A stretch of DNA of 18,950 nt from Lachnospiraceae bacterium UBA3802 (GCA_002369155.1 DFEM01000143.1:1-18950); one strand, 5' to 3'; positions 1 to 9,574 are shown, counted from the first letter of the stretch. Made by a program: numbers and translations. Notes: generated by a model from the letters alone, not told the origin.

Positions 1-543
1 TATGCTTTTTCAACGGAAAACTGGAAAAGAAGCGAAGATGAAGTATCCGCTTTAATGACGCTTCTTAGAAGTTATTTGTCTTCCGGTTTCAAAAAAGCTG
101 CAAAGAACAATGTTCGTATTCGAATAATCGGAGACAGAACAAGACTTGCAAAAGATATTCAGGATCTTATCAAGGATCTCGAAGAGGATTCCAAAAACAA
201 TACCGGTTTGCAATTCCAGATTGCCATAAATTACGGTTCAAGGGATGAAATAAGAAGAATGATGCAGGATACCGCAAAGAAGATTAAAGACGGTACGATT
301 AATCCTGAAGATATCACAGAGGATTATATTTCCGACAATCTTGATACCAAGGATATTCCGGATCCTGATTTGCTCATAAGAACAAGCGGAGAACAGAGGA
401 TTTCCAATTTCTTATTATGGCAGATTGCCTACAGTGAATTTTATTTTGCCGATTGTCATTGGCCTGATTTTAATAAGGATGAACTTATTAAGGCCATTGA
501 AGAATACAATAAAAGAGACAGGCGTTTCGGTGACGCAAAATAA
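1..543 (+). CDS. uppS: Isoprenyl transferase / undecaprenyl diphosphate synthase (5' partial)
   Basis: This cis-prenyltransferase condenses isopentenyl diphosphate units onto farnesyl diphosphate to make undecaprenyl diphosphate, the lipid carrier for peptidoglycan and other wall polymers. The open frame runs from the first base of the window, so the gene begins upstream; 180 residues are visible of a family length near 230-250. The ATG at 55 is internal, because the family motif YAFSTENWKR is read in frame from base 1. The C-terminal signature is intact: DLLIRTSGEQRISNF followed by LLWQIAYSEFYF and WPDF, which carries the diphosphate-binding arginines and serine and the magnesium-binding glutamate. 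The N-terminal catalytic aspartate is outside the window. The stop lies 12 bases before cdsA, and the two are surely cotranscribed. Identification is very secure. Confidence 0.97.
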   Translation, partial: YAFSTENWKRSEDEVSALMTLLRSYLSSGFKKAAKNNVRIRIIGDRTRLAKDIQDLIKDLEEDSKNNTGLQFQIAINYGSRDEIRRMMQDTAKKIKDGTINPEDITEDYISDNLDTKDIPDPDLLIRTSGEQRISNFLLWQIAYSEFYFADCHWPDFNKDELIKAIEEYNKRDRRFGDAK

Positions 544-555
544 CAGGAGACAGAC

Positions 556-1449
556 ATGTTTTGGAAGAGATTTTTAAGCGGTGCCGTAATACTTGTGCTT
601 ACGCTTTTATTCGGATGGCTTGGCGGACCTTTTCTGGCTTTGGCACTCGGAGTATTGTCATCGGCTGCATTTTTGGAATATACGAAAGCCAGTAAAGTCA
701 GACAGGAAGGACATCGCGTTAACGGAATAGAGGTTATCGGTGTTATTACGATTTCACTTTATTATCTGATGCTTCTTTTATTCGAAATTATTCAATATTT
801 TCCTCAGGGAATGGTTGAGTGGCTGTTTAAATCCAACGGATTTTTCACCAATTACACCATTGTTTTCTTATGTATTTTTATGTTGGGCGTAATCAGTATT
901 CTTTGCGCTTATATTTTCTGTTATCCCAAATTCCATGTTAATCAGGTAGCAGGCGGAATTTTCGCTTTGGTTTACACATCCTTGATGATGTCGTTTATTT
1001 ACTATACAAGAGAAGCGGAGCACGGAAGATTCCTTGTCTGGATGATATTTATAACATCTTGGGTTTCGGATACTTCGGCATATTTTGTCGGATCTTTGAT
1101 GGGCAAACACAAGATGACTCCCAATCTTTCTCCGAAGAAAAGCTGGGAAGGAGCTGTTGGAGGCATTTTGGGATCCGGTATTGCGTCCGCCTTATACGGA
1201 TTATTCTATGTTAAACATTTTGATTTAAGTCTTGGAATTATCGGAGTATTTGCGTTTATAGGCTGTCTTGGCGCATTTATATCGATGTGCGGAGATCTTG
1301 TTGCATCCGCTGTTAAAAGAAACAATAACGTCAAGGATTTCGGAAATGTTATTCCCGGACACGGAGGAGTTTTGGACAGATTTGATTCGGTATTGTTTAC
1401 GGCTCCGACGGTTTATTTTATGATTACTCTTTTTATGGTCAACAGATAG
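556..1449 (+). CDS. cdsA: Phosphatidate cytidylyltransferase (CDP-diacylglycerol synthase)
   Basis: CdsA makes CDP-diacylglycerol from phosphatidate and CTP, the branch-point intermediate of phospholipid synthesis, in the cytoplasmic membrane. The 297-residue protein is strongly hydrophobic, with hydrophobic segments near residues 7-40, 58-80, 99-123, 130-150, 158-180, 199-219, 226-250 and 279-294. The family signature is complete at residues 251-277: SAVKR, then KDFGNVIPGHGGVLDRFD. A second conserved stretch at 171-199 (SDTSAYFVG, then GKHKMTPNLSPKKSWEG) is the metal/nucleotide-binding region. Length is normal for the family (about 260-300). AGGAG lies 9 bases before the ATG, in the 12-base gap after uppS. 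Position between uppS and dxr is the standard Firmicute order. Confidence 0.97.
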   Translation: MFWKRFLSGAVILVLTLLFGWLGGPFLALALGVLSSAAFLEYTKASKVRQEGHRVNGIEVIGVITISLYYLMLLLFEIIQYFPQGMVEWLFKSNGFFTNYTIVFLCIFMLGVISILCAYIFCYPKFHVNQVAGGIFALVYTSLMMSFIYYTREAEHGRFLVWMIFITSWVSDTSAYFVGSLMGKHKMTPNLSPKKSWEGAVGGILGSGIASALYGLFYVKHFDLSLGIIGVFAFIGCLGAFISMCGDLVASAVKRNNNVKDFGNVIPGHGGVLDRFDSVLFTAPTVYFMITLFMVNR

Positions 1450-1475
1450 GAGAATTCAATCGAAAAGATTGATAT

Positions 1476-2630
1476 ATGAATATGAAAAAGCTTGTAATTC
1501 TCGGTTCTACCGGTTCTATCGGTACACAGACTCTTGAAATTGTAAAAGATAAAAAAGGCGATTTTGGCGTACTAGCTCTTGCTGCTTATTCTAATGTCGA
1601 TTTAATGGAAATGCAGATAAGGGAATTTAAGCCTTCATTCGCTGTTCTTTTTGACGAAAGTGCTGCATCGAAACTAAAAGAAAAGGTATCCGATACAGAT
1701 ACAAAAGTTTTATCCGGAATGGACGGACTTTTAGAGATATCCACTCTTGATGAATGCGATATGCTTGTTGCTGCAATGGTCGGAATGATCGGTATTCAAC
1801 CTACAATAGCTGCAGTTAAAGCAGGAAAAGACATTGCGCTTGCGAACAAAGAGACTCTGGTTACAGCAGGACATATCATTATTCCTTTATGCAAGGAAAA
1901 CAATGTTAATTTATATCCCGTTGACAGTGAACATTCCGCCATTTATCAGTGTCTTAAGGCTCAGGATAAAAAGATGGTCGACAAGATTTTGCTTACGGCA
2001 AGCGGCGGACCTTTCCTTGGAAGAAAATATGATGAACTAAAAGATGTTTCGCTTAAGGATGCACTCAATCATCCAAATTGGGCAATGGGAAAGAAGATTA
2101 CAATCGATTCCGCATCTTTGGTAAATAAGGGACTTGAAGTAATTGAAGCAAAATGGCTTTTTGACGTAGACATAGATGATGTTGAAGTTATTATTCATCC
2201 TCAAAGCATCATTCATTCCATGGTTCAGTTTAAAGACAATGCTGTACTTGCACAGCTCGGACTACCCGATATGAAACTTCCGATTCAATATGCGCTTTAT
2301 GAAGGCAATCGTCAGACCATGCCCGAGAGAAAGATTGATTTCTTCTCACTTTCGAAGCTTGATTTCTTAAAGCCCGATCATGAAACATTTAAAGGTATAA
2401 AACTAGCGATTGATTCATATAACAGAGGATATATCTATACAACGGTATTTAATGCATCCAATGAAATTGCCAACAGATTTTTCCAGGAAGGAAGAATTAA
2501 ATTCCTTCAAATCTATGACATTATCGAAGATGCTCTTACGCTTAATTTTGATTATTGCAAAACTCCTTCTTTGGATGAAATCTTAAATACGGAGAAAGAA
2601 GTTTACGATTATATTTCAACAAAGTATTAA
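1476..2630 (+). CDS. dxr: 1-deoxy-D-xylulose 5-phosphate reductoisomerase
   Basis: Dxr converts DXP to 2-C-methyl-D-erythritol 4-phosphate with NADPH and a divalent metal, the committed step of the MEP isoprenoid pathway in the cytosol. The N-terminal Rossmann motif is GSTGSIGTQTLEIV at 10-23. LANKETLV lies at 122-129, the metal-binding VDSEHSA at 149-155 (D150, S151, E152), TASGGPF at 174-180, HPNWAMG at 199-205 and ITIDSASLVNKGLEVIEA near 208-225. Length (384) is typical. The start is the only plausible one, because an in-frame TGA lies 6 bases upstream. The nearest good Shine-Dalgarno (AGGAG at 1448-1452) is about 23 bases away, so translation may depend on coupling to cdsA, which ends 26 bases upstream, or on the weak AAAAGA nearer the ATG. 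Confidence 0.97.
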   Translation: MNMKKLVILGSTGSIGTQTLEIVKDKKGDFGVLALAAYSNVDLMEMQIREFKPSFAVLFDESAASKLKEKVSDTDTKVLSGMDGLLEISTLDECDMLVAAMVGMIGIQPTIAAVKAGKDIALANKETLVTAGHIIIPLCKENNVNLYPVDSEHSAIYQCLKAQDKKMVDKILLTASGGPFLGRKYDELKDVSLKDALNHPNWAMGKKITIDSASLVNKGLEVIEAKWLFDVDIDDVEVIIHPQSIIHSMVQFKDNAVLAQLGLPDMKLPIQYALYEGNRQTMPERKIDFFSLSKLDFLKPDHETFKGIKLAIDSYNRGYIYTTVFNASNEIANRFFQEGRIKFLQIYDIIEDALTLNFDYCKTPSLDEILNTEKEVYDYISTKY

Positions 2631-2633
2631 AAC

Positions 2634-3734
2634 ATGGACTTTTCATTTATTTGGACAATTTTATCTTTTATCATAATATTCAGCGTTATCGTTATTTTTC
2701 ATGAAGGAGGTCATTTCCTTCTTGCAAGAGTAAACGGAATTCGAGTTCATGAATTTACCATAGGACTCGGACCCAAACTCGTTCATTTCAAAAAAGGCGA
2801 GACTGAATTTTCCATAAGGGCTCTTCCTTTTGGAGGTGCCTGTATTTTTGAGAACCCCGATGAACTCGAAGATGAAGAGGAAGAAAAGGACAACGAAGAG
2901 AAGCTTACCAAGGATTTGGAGACTGACAAAAAGAACAAATCCTTTAAAGATGCTTCAGTATTTGCAAGAATTTCAACTGTACTTGCAGGTCCTTTGTTTA
3001 ATATTATTCTGGCCTATCTTTTAGGTCTTTTTGTTGTATTCTTTGCAGGAGAAACAGGAACGGTAATCGATGCCGTAACCGAGAATTACCCTGCTGAAGC
3101 GGCAGGACTGCAATCGGGCGATGTGATTACAAAGATTAACGGAGAGAGAGTATATCTTTTCTCAGAGATAAGACTTATTACTTTTACCGATAAATCCGAA
3201 GTTTATACAATCGAATTCCAGAGAGGCGACCAAACCATGGTCACGGAACTTACTCCCATGCCTGTCGGCGCTCAGAGGATGCTTGGCATTCAGACCAAAG
3301 ATTTTATAGACTGTTCGAATCTTTCGATGTTTAAATATTCGGCTCTTGAAGTTCGTTACTGGCTTAAAGCCACATTCAAATCATTAAGAATGCTATTTAC
3401 AGGAAAGCTTAACAAAGATGATCTCGCGGGACCGGTCGGTGTTGCCCAGGTTATAGATACGACAATTGAAGATACCAAGCAGTATGGTGTATTTACCGTT
3501 ATTCTTAATATGGTTAATATTGCGCTTCTTTTGAGCGTGAATCTCGGAATCATGAATCTTTTGCCTTTCCCTGCAATTGACGGAGGAAGACTTGTATTCC
3601 TTTTGATTGAGGCAATAATAGGCAAGCCGGTTCCCAGAAAAGCTGAGGCTTATATTCATATGGCGGGCATTATATTACTTTTGCTGCTTTCCGTATTCGT
3701 TCTTTGTAACGATATTACAAAATTTTTCAGGTAA
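2634..3734 (+). CDS. rseP: Site-2 (M50B) intramembrane metalloprotease, RseP/RasP family
   Basis: This zinc metalloprotease cleaves transmembrane substrates such as anti-sigma factors and leftover signal peptides within the membrane. The zinc motif HEGGH is at residues 23-27 in the first transmembrane segment (about 6-30). The partner motif NLLPFPAIDGGR at 308-319 supplies the third ligand (D316). A single PDZ domain lies at about 140-208 (GTVIDAVTENYPAEAAGLQSG, then DVITKINGERV). Other membrane segments are near 111-138, 286-307 and 341-359. Residues 73-105, between the first membrane segment and ARISTVLAGP, are highly charged with an acidic run (LEDEEEEKDNEE). Only 3 bases separate it from dxr and no strong ribosome binding site is visible, which points to translational coupling. 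The cognate anti-sigma substrate is not in the window. Confidence 0.95.
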   Translation: MDFSFIWTILSFIIIFSVIVIFHEGGHFLLARVNGIRVHEFTIGLGPKLVHFKKGETEFSIRALPFGGACIFENPDELEDEEEEKDNEEKLTKDLETDKKNKSFKDASVFARISTVLAGPLFNIILAYLLGLFVVFFAGETGTVIDAVTENYPAEAAGLQSGDVITKINGERVYLFSEIRLITFTDKSEVYTIEFQRGDQTMVTELTPMPVGAQRMLGIQTKDFIDCSNLSMFKYSALEVRYWLKATFKSLRMLFTGKLNKDDLAGPVGVAQVIDTTIEDTKQYGVFTVILNMVNIALLLSVNLGIMNLLPFPAIDGGRLVFLLIEAIIGKPVPRKAEAYIHMAGIILLLLLSVFVLCNDITKFFR

Positions 3735-3763
3735 ATATTTATTCTTTACAAAAATATTTTTTA

Positions 3764-3787
3764 AATTTCGTTTAAATCAACGAAATT
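3764..3787. repeat. Inverted repeat between rseP and ispG
   Basis: AATTTCGTT at 3764-3772 pairs perfectly with AACGAAATT at 3779-3787 across a 6-base loop. The stem is AT-rich and no T-run follows on the plus strand, so a classic terminator is unlikely. It could be a weak RNA hairpin that separates expression of rseP from ispG, an operator, or chance in AT-rich DNA. Downstream, TTGGACAT occurs twice (3796-3803 and 3827-3834). No convincing promoter was found in this gap of about 116 bases. Confidence 0.3.
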
Positions 3788-3850
3788 GATAATCTTTGGA
3801 CATCTTATGTAAATCTGTACAGACAATTGGACATATGAAAGGTTTATAAT

Positions 3851-4903
3851 ATGCAAAGGAAAAAAACAAGAGAAATACAAATCGGTAATGTTAAGATCGG
3901 TAATGATAATCCCATTGCAATTCAGTCGATGACGAATATACCAACCGAAGATACCGAAGGCAATATCAATCAGATTCTTGCGCTTGAAAAAGCAGGATGC
4001 GAGATTATAAGACTTACGGTTCCCACAATGGAAGCCGCAGAATCTTTCGGCCGTATTAAAAAAGCGGTTCACATTCCCTGTGTGGCTGATATTCATTTTG
4101 ATTACAAGATGGCTATTGCCGCCATGGAAAACGGTGCGGACAAGATAAGAATTAATCCCGGAAATATAGGCGGAGAAGAAAAGCTTGCCAAAGTTGTCGA
4201 AGTAGCAAAAGAAAGAAATATTCCGATAAGAGTCGGTGTAAATTCCGGTTCTTTGGAAAAAGAACTTGTAGCCAAATACAACGGTGTTACCGCTAAAGGA
4301 CTGGTTGAATCGGCTCTTGATAAAGTCAGGATGATTGAAGAAAAAGGATATGAAAATATCGTTGTAAGCATTAAATCATCCAATGTTCCTATGTGTGTGG
4401 AAGCTTACGAACTTGTAAGCGAAGCATGCGATTATCCGCTTCATGTCGGCATAACGGAAGCGGGAACGATTTATACAGGCAATATCAAGTCGAGTGTAGG
4501 ACTCGGCATATTACTTCATGAAGGAATAGGAGATACCATCAGAGTATCGCTTACAGGAGACCCTCTTGAAGAGATTAAGTCCGCAAAGACGATTCTTCGT
4601 TCTTTGGGACTAAGACAATCAGGCATAGAAGTGATTTCATGCCCTACATGCGGCAGGACCAAAATCGATTTGATAGGTCTTGCAAACAAGGTCGAAGAGA
4701 TGGTTAAGGATTATCCGCTTAATATTAAAGTTGCGGTTATGGGCTGTGCTGTTAACGGGCCCGGAGAAGCCAAAGAAGCGGACATAGGAATAGCCGGCGG
4801 CATCAATGAAGGCCTTTTAATAAAAAAAGGTGAGATTATCAAGAAGCTTCCTCAAAGTGAACTTCTCGCTGCTTTGAAAGCCGAGCTTGATAATTGGAAA
4901 TAG
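3851..4903 (+). CDS. ispG: 4-hydroxy-3-methylbut-2-enyl diphosphate synthase (IspG/GcpE)
   Basis: IspG is the [4Fe-4S] enzyme that reductively opens methylerythritol cyclodiphosphate to HMBPP, the penultimate MEP-pathway step. The three cluster cysteines are seen as CPTCGRTKIDL (C264, C267) and MGCAVNGPGEA (C299), with the fourth ligand glutamate at E306. The N-terminal TIM-barrel contains PIAIQSMTN at 21-29, VADIHFDY at 78-85 and KIRINPGNIGG at 98-108. At 350 residues it is the compact bacterial form. AAAGG at 3838-3842 lies 8 bases before the ATG, which supports this start. Together with dxr it gives two MEP enzymes in one cluster. Low-potential electron donors (ferredoxin or flavodoxin) are not encoded here. 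Confidence 0.97.
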   Translation: MQRKKTREIQIGNVKIGNDNPIAIQSMTNIPTEDTEGNINQILALEKAGCEIIRLTVPTMEAAESFGRIKKAVHIPCVADIHFDYKMAIAAMENGADKIRINPGNIGGEEKLAKVVEVAKERNIPIRVGVNSGSLEKELVAKYNGVTAKGLVESALDKVRMIEEKGYENIVVSIKSSNVPMCVEAYELVSEACDYPLHVGITEAGTIYTGNIKSSVGLGILLHEGIGDTIRVSLTGDPLEEIKSAKTILRSLGLRQSGIEVISCPTCGRTKIDLIGLANKVEEMVKDYPLNIKVAVMGCAVNGPGEAKEADIGIAGGINEGLLIKKGEIIKKLPQSELLAALKAELDNWK

Positions 4904-4912
4904 GAGTTAATA

Positions 4913-7900
4913 ATGGATAATCTGTTTTTGGAAGTTTTTCCTGATACCAAACTGGATAGTAAAATCAATGAATTGGCTTCGGAGTGCAAAATTATTAAAA
5001 TTTCCAAAAGCAGTGATTCCAAAACAATCCGTATCTTTATAGATTCTAAATATCTTATTTCGGGCAAATACATCGAAAAGATGGAAAAGGCACTTGCCAA
5101 ATCATATTTTACGGAATATGAAAGTGTCGATATCGTACCGAAATTCTCTTTATCCAATCAATACAATCTGCAGAATCTTTGGGATGATTATTCGGAGACG
5201 GTTCTTTATGAAATTAAAAAGAAATCGCCTCTTTTATATACCATGCTTTCAAGAAGCGATGTCGTTTTCGAATCAGAAAACGAAATGAGCGTTTACATTG
5301 AAGAAGGCATGGTTTCGGAGATTAATGCCGCCAGACTCTTAAAAGCTTTAAATACCATTCTTTTAATGCGCTGCAATATAGAAGGCAATATTCAGATTGA
5401 ATATAAAGCATCCACTGCTTATGAGATTAAAGAAGAATTCGATCATGAAGTGGATATGATTATTCATAATTATGCCTTAAAACATGCTCCTGTTGAAAAG
5501 AACGCAGATGAAGAAATGCTCGGCGACGACAATACATCAAAGGTATCGATGAAAGTCACCAAAGAAAAAGTCGAAGAGAGCAAACCGGAAAAGAAGGAAT
5601 CAGAGGCTCCTGCAAAGAAAGCATTTGATAATAATTCACCCAATAAGAATTTCCAGCAAAGAACAGGCGGCGGTTATCAGAGAAAATTTATCAAATCAGA
5701 CAAACCCGGTGTTTTGTATGGCGATTCCGTTGACGGACCGTTTACGGATCTTTGCGATATCAAGGGTGAAATTGAAGGAGTATGTGTCAAGGGAAATATC
5801 TTTAATTATGAAGATAAGGAACTTAAGAATGAACGTCACATGCTTTTATTTGATATTTATGATGGTACGGATTCAATCAGCTGTAAACTCATGCTTTATC
5901 CCGAATTCTATGATCAGGGTAAAGGCATTTTAAAGCCCGGTATGGACATTGCCATTAAAGGCAGTGTTACGATGGATAAATACGACAACAACGAACTTGT
6001 TTTATCTAGAATCCTTGGAATCGAAACGGCTTCCATTAAGAGAACATCCAGAATGGATACCAATTTAAGAAAAAGAGTTGAGTTGCATTGCCACACGAGA
6101 TTTTCCGAAATGGACGGCGTTTCAAAAGAAGAAGATCTTGTTAAAACCGTTGCATCCTGGGGATGGAGTGCCATTGCCGTTACCGATCACGGAGTGGTTC
6201 AGGCCCTTCCGAAAGTCGACCACATCATGCATGATAGATACAAGGAAAAACCTTTCAAACTTATATGCGGTATGGAGGGTTATCTTGTCGATGACGATTT
6301 TGATGCGGCAGTCAACTGTAAGGATCAGACTCTTGCCGATTCTTTCGTGGTATTCGATATAGAAACCACGGGTATTTCGCCCTATAAGCATCAGATTATA
6401 GAAATCGGTGCGGTAAAAGTTGTAAGCGGTGCCATAAAGGATACATTTTCGACATTTGTAAATCCTCATGTACCGATTCCTTTTGATATTCAAAAATTAA
6501 CGGGAATCAATGATTCCATGGTCAGCGACGCTCCTGATATATCAGAGATTCTTCCTAAGTTCATGGAATTTTGCGAAGGCTGTGTACTGGTTGCACACAA
6601 TGCGAAATTCGATGTTACATTCATGTCGGAGAATTGCAAAAAACTCGGCATTCCATTCGACAAGACATGGATGGATACAATCATAATGGCAAGAGCCCTT
6701 TTGAAAGATTCTTCCAAATTCGGTCTCGAAGCCGTAGCTCATAAACTTAAATTTAAATTCGGCAAGGAAGAACATCACAGAGCAGTTAACGATGCCGATA
6801 TTACTGCAAAGATTTTTATTGAGTTTACTCATATGCTAATTGCGCAAAAAGTATTGTCGTTAAAGGAGCTAAACGAGTTCGTCAAGAATACTCCCGAATC
6901 GATAAGAAAGATGCGTCCTTACCATGTTTCGATTCTTGTAAAGAATGAGACAGGCAGAATTAACTTAAACAGACTTGTTTCCGAATCGCATATAAATTAT
7001 TTCCATAAATCGCCCAAAATCCCCAGATCCCTTCTCCAAAAATACAGAGAAGGTCTGATTATCGGTTCGGCATGCGAAGCCGGTGAACTGGTTGAAGCCA
7101 TACTTGAAGAAAAATCGGAAGAAGTAATTTCGCATATTGTGGAATTTTATGATTATCTTGAGATTATGCCGATCGGCAACAATGAATTCATGAAATTCTC
7201 GAGTAAACCGATGCATAAGAATATTATTTCAGATGAAGATTTAAGAGATTTAAACAGATACATCGTCAAGCTCGGAGAACAGTTTAATAAGCCTGTCTGT
7301 GCTACCGGAGATTCACATTTTATCAATCCGGAAGATGAGATTTACCGTGAAATCATACACATGAACAAGTTTAATAAAAAGACGGTAAAGAAAGAGGATG
7401 TGGAAGAAGGAAGGGACGACGAAAAAACAGTCGATATTTCCAAACTCGAGAAAGAACTCGAAGAAAAACAACCTCCTTTGTATTTAAGAACCACTCAGGA
7501 GATGCTTGATGAATTTGATTATCTCGGAGCATTAAAGGCAGAGGAAGTTGTAATTACCAATACCAACATGATTGCCGATATGTGTGAGGATATATGTCCC
7601 ACATCAAAGGAAAAATGTCCTCCCGAACTTCCGAATTCGGAAGAGAATTTAAGAAACTGCTGTTATGAGACGGCCAGAAAAATATACGGCGACGACCTTC
7701 CCAAAGAAGTTGAAGACCGCCTTGAGACAGAGCTTACCGGTATTATCGATAACGGTTATGCTGTGCTTTACATGATTGCAAGAAACCTCGTACTTAAATC
7801 CGAAGAGGACGGATATCTTGTAGGTTCGAGAGGGTCCGTAGGTTCTTCGTTTGTAGCCACAATGGCGGGTATTACGGAAGTTAATCCGCTTCATGCTCAT

Positions 7901-9526
7901 TATTATTGCAAGAACTGTCACTACAGTGATTTTGATTCGGATTTGATTAAGAGCTTTGCGTGTATGGCAGGATACGATCTGCCCGATAAAGACTGTCCCG
8001 TTTGCGGGGAGAAACTTCTTAAGTCGGGATTCGATATTCCTTTCCAGACATTCCTTGGCTTCTCGGGAGACAAAGAACCTGATATCGACTTAAACTTCTC
8101 GGGTGAATATCAGGGTAAAGCACACAGATATACGGAAGTTTTATTCGGCAAAGGTCATACATTCCATGCAGGTACCATGTCCGGTGTGGCAGACAAGACT
8201 AGTATTGCATATGTTCATGATTTTTTTGAGTCCAAAGGCATTCATAAAAGAAATTGTGAAATCATGCGAATCGCAAAAGGCGTTGAAGGCGTAAGAAAAA
8301 CTACAGGTCAGCATCCGGGCGGTATCGTAGTTCTTCCTCACGGAAGAGAAATTTATGAATTCACTGCAATTCAAAAGCCTGCCAACGATTTGACAACCGA
8401 TGTAATAACCACTCATTACGAGTATCATGATATCGATTCAAACCTTTTGAAACTGGATATCCTGGGACACGTCGATCCGACAATGATGAAATACCTTGAA
8501 GACTTGACCGGAACGAACTGTCGTGACATTCCTCTTGATGACAAAAAGGTAATGAGTATTTTCCAGACCACTACGGCGCTCGGATATGAACCAAACGATA
8601 TCGAAGGCCTCGTGCTCGGATGCATGGGAATTCCCGAGTTTGGTACAAACAATACCATGAAGGTTCTTTTAAAGACCAAACCTCAGACATTTACCGACCT
8701 TGTCAGAATATCAGGACTTACACACGGTACAGGTGTTTGGGATAAGAACGCCGAGAGACTAATCGATGAAGGAAAAGCAGATATCACGGGAGTTATTTCC
8801 ACACGTGACGATATCATGACTTATCTTATCAAGATGGGTGTTGAAAGTTCCGAAGCTTTCAAAATCATGGAAAATGTCCGTAAGGGAAAAGTTGCAAAGC
8901 ATAAAGTTGACGATAAATGGGAAGTATGGAAAGAAGACATGAGAGCCCAAAATGTACCTGACTGGTATATCTGGTCATGCGAACAGATTCAGTACATGTT
9001 CCCCAAGGCTCACGCGGCAGCATACGTTACAATGGGCTGGAGAGTAGGGTATTACAAGGTTTATTATCCTCTTGCTTATTATGCTGCATATTTCAGTATA
9101 AGAGCAACGAAATTCTCTTATGAAACGATGTGTAACGGTCTTACTTTTTTAAGACAGAACATGCAGTTTTTGATGAATCTTCCAAAAATGTCAAAAGCTG
9201 AAGAAGATTCACTCGATGATATGAGACTTGTCGAGGAATTTTATGTAAGAGGTTTTGAATTTACACCCATTGATCTTCAGATAGTAAAGCCCGATAAATT
9301 CCAGATAGTAGGTGACAAACTCATGCCTTCGCTTAAGAGTATCGAAGGTATTGCCGATACGGCTGCGAAGAATATTGTAGAGGGTTGTAAGAACAATACA
9401 TTTACTTCAATTGCGGACTTAAAGAAAAAATGCAAAATCGGAGATTCGGTTGCGGACAAACTTGTTGCGCTGGGCATCATAAACAATCTTCCGAAATCCG
9501 ACCAGTTAAGTATTTTTGATATTTAA
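4913..9526 (+). CDS. polC: DNA polymerase III alpha subunit, Gram-positive PolC type
   Basis: PolC is the replicative DNA polymerase of Firmicutes, with built-in 3'-5' proofreading. Domains in order: a poorly conserved N-terminal region (1-190) with a charged, Gln/Asn/Gly-rich linker (200-260); an OB fold (about 275-375); a PHP domain opening with H392-C-H394; a DEDD exonuclease inserted in the PHP (FDIETTG with D482 and E484, AHNAKFD, HRAVNDAD); a zinc-binding module (CKNC at 999-1002, CPVC at 1028-1031); and the polymerase core with PDIDLNFSGEYQ (D1057, D1059) and LLKLDILGH (D1182). The protein ends in QLSIFDI, matching the beta-clamp binding motif at the B. subtilis PolC C-terminus. The 1537 residues exceed the roughly 1437 of B. 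subtilis, partly through a charged insert near residues 820-855. AGGAG overlaps the ispG stop, 9 bases apart, giving tight coupling. Confidence 0.98.
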   Translation: MDNLFLEVFPDTKLDSKINELASECKIIKISKSSDSKTIRIFIDSKYLISGKYIEKMEKALAKSYFTEYESVDIVPKFSLSNQYNLQNLWDDYSETVLYEIKKKSPLLYTMLSRSDVVFESENEMSVYIEEGMVSEINAARLLKALNTILLMRCNIEGNIQIEYKASTAYEIKEEFDHEVDMIIHNYALKHAPVEKNADEEMLGDDNTSKVSMKVTKEKVEESKPEKKESEAPAKKAFDNNSPNKNFQQRTGGGYQRKFIKSDKPGVLYGDSVDGPFTDLCDIKGEIEGVCVKGNIFNYEDKELKNERHMLLFDIYDGTDSISCKLMLYPEFYDQGKGILKPGMDIAIKGSVTMDKYDNNELVLSRILGIETASIKRTSRMDTNLRKRVELHCHTRFSEMDGVSKEEDLVKTVASWGWSAIAVTDHGVVQALPKVDHIMHDRYKEKPFKLICGMEGYLVDDDFDAAVNCKDQTLADSFVVFDIETTGISPYKHQIIEIGAVKVVSGAIKDTFSTFVNPHVPIPFDIQKLTGINDSMVSDAPDISEILPKFMEFCEGCVLVAHNAKFDVTFMSENCKKLGIPFDKTWMDTIIMARALLKDSSKFGLEAVAHKLKFKFGKEEHHRAVNDADITAKIFIEFTHMLIAQKVLSLKELNEFVKNTPESIRKMRPYHVSILVKNETGRINLNRLVSESHINYFHKSPKIPRSLLQKYREGLIIGSACEAGELVEAILEEKSEEVISHIVEFYDYLEIMPIGNNEFMKFSSKPMHKNIISDEDLRDLNRYIVKLGEQFNKPVCATGDSHFINPEDEIYREIIHMNKFNKKTVKKEDVEEGRDDEKTVDISKLEKELEEKQPPLYLRTTQEMLDEFDYLGALKAEEVVITNTNMIADMCEDICPTSKEKCPPELPNSEENLRNCCYETARKIYGDDLPKEVEDRLETELTGIIDNGYAVLYMIARNLVLKSEEDGYLVGSRGSVGSSFVATMAGITEVNPLHAHYYCKNCHYSDFDSDLIKSFACMAGYDLPDKDCPVCGEKLLKSGFDIPFQTFLGFSGDKEPDIDLNFSGEYQGKAHRYTEVLFGKGHTFHAGTMSGVADKTSIAYVHDFFESKGIHKRNCEIMRIAKGVEGVRKTTGQHPGGIVVLPHGREIYEFTAIQKPANDLTTDVITTHYEYHDIDSNLLKLDILGHVDPTMMKYLEDLTGTNCRDIPLDDKKVMSIFQTTTALGYEPNDIEGLVLGCMGIPEFGTNNTMKVLLKTKPQTFTDLVRISGLTHGTGVWDKNAERLIDEGKADITGVISTRDDIMTYLIKMGVESSEAFKIMENVRKGKVAKHKVDDKWEVWKEDMRAQNVPDWYIWSCEQIQYMFPKAHAAAYVTMGWRVGYYKVYYPLAYYAAYFSIRATKFSYETMCNGLTFLRQNMQFLMNLPKMSKAEEDSLDDMRLVEEFYVRGFEFTPIDLQIVKPDKFQIVGDKLMPSLKSIEGIADTAAKNIVEGCKNNTFTSIADLKKKCKIGDSVADKLVALGIINNLPKSDQLSIFDI

Positions 9527-9574
9527 CAATGAATTTTCTTTAAAGGATTAAGCTTTAAATAAGGTATTGTATTT

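Noticed and set aside
55..57. ATG at 55 as the uppS start
   Set aside because: The frame is open from base 1 and encodes the conserved YAFSTENWKR motif upstream of this ATG, so the gene begins before the window.
3845..3850. Perfect TATAAT immediately before the ispG start codon
   Set aside because: A start point 6-7 bases downstream would fall inside the ispG coding region, and the TTGGAC upstream is only 12 bases away. AAAGG at 3838-3842 is a proper ribosome binding site, so the hexamer is probably chance.
6122..6493. Antisense open frame of 123 codons inside polC
   Set aside because: polC is unmistakable on the plus strand here (PHP and exonuclease motifs). The antisense frame resembles no known family and lacks start signals.
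9539..9559. Hairpin TTTAAAG/CTTTAAA after polC as a terminator
   Set aside because: The stem is almost all A-T and no T-run follows. It is unlikely to terminate transcription efficiently.
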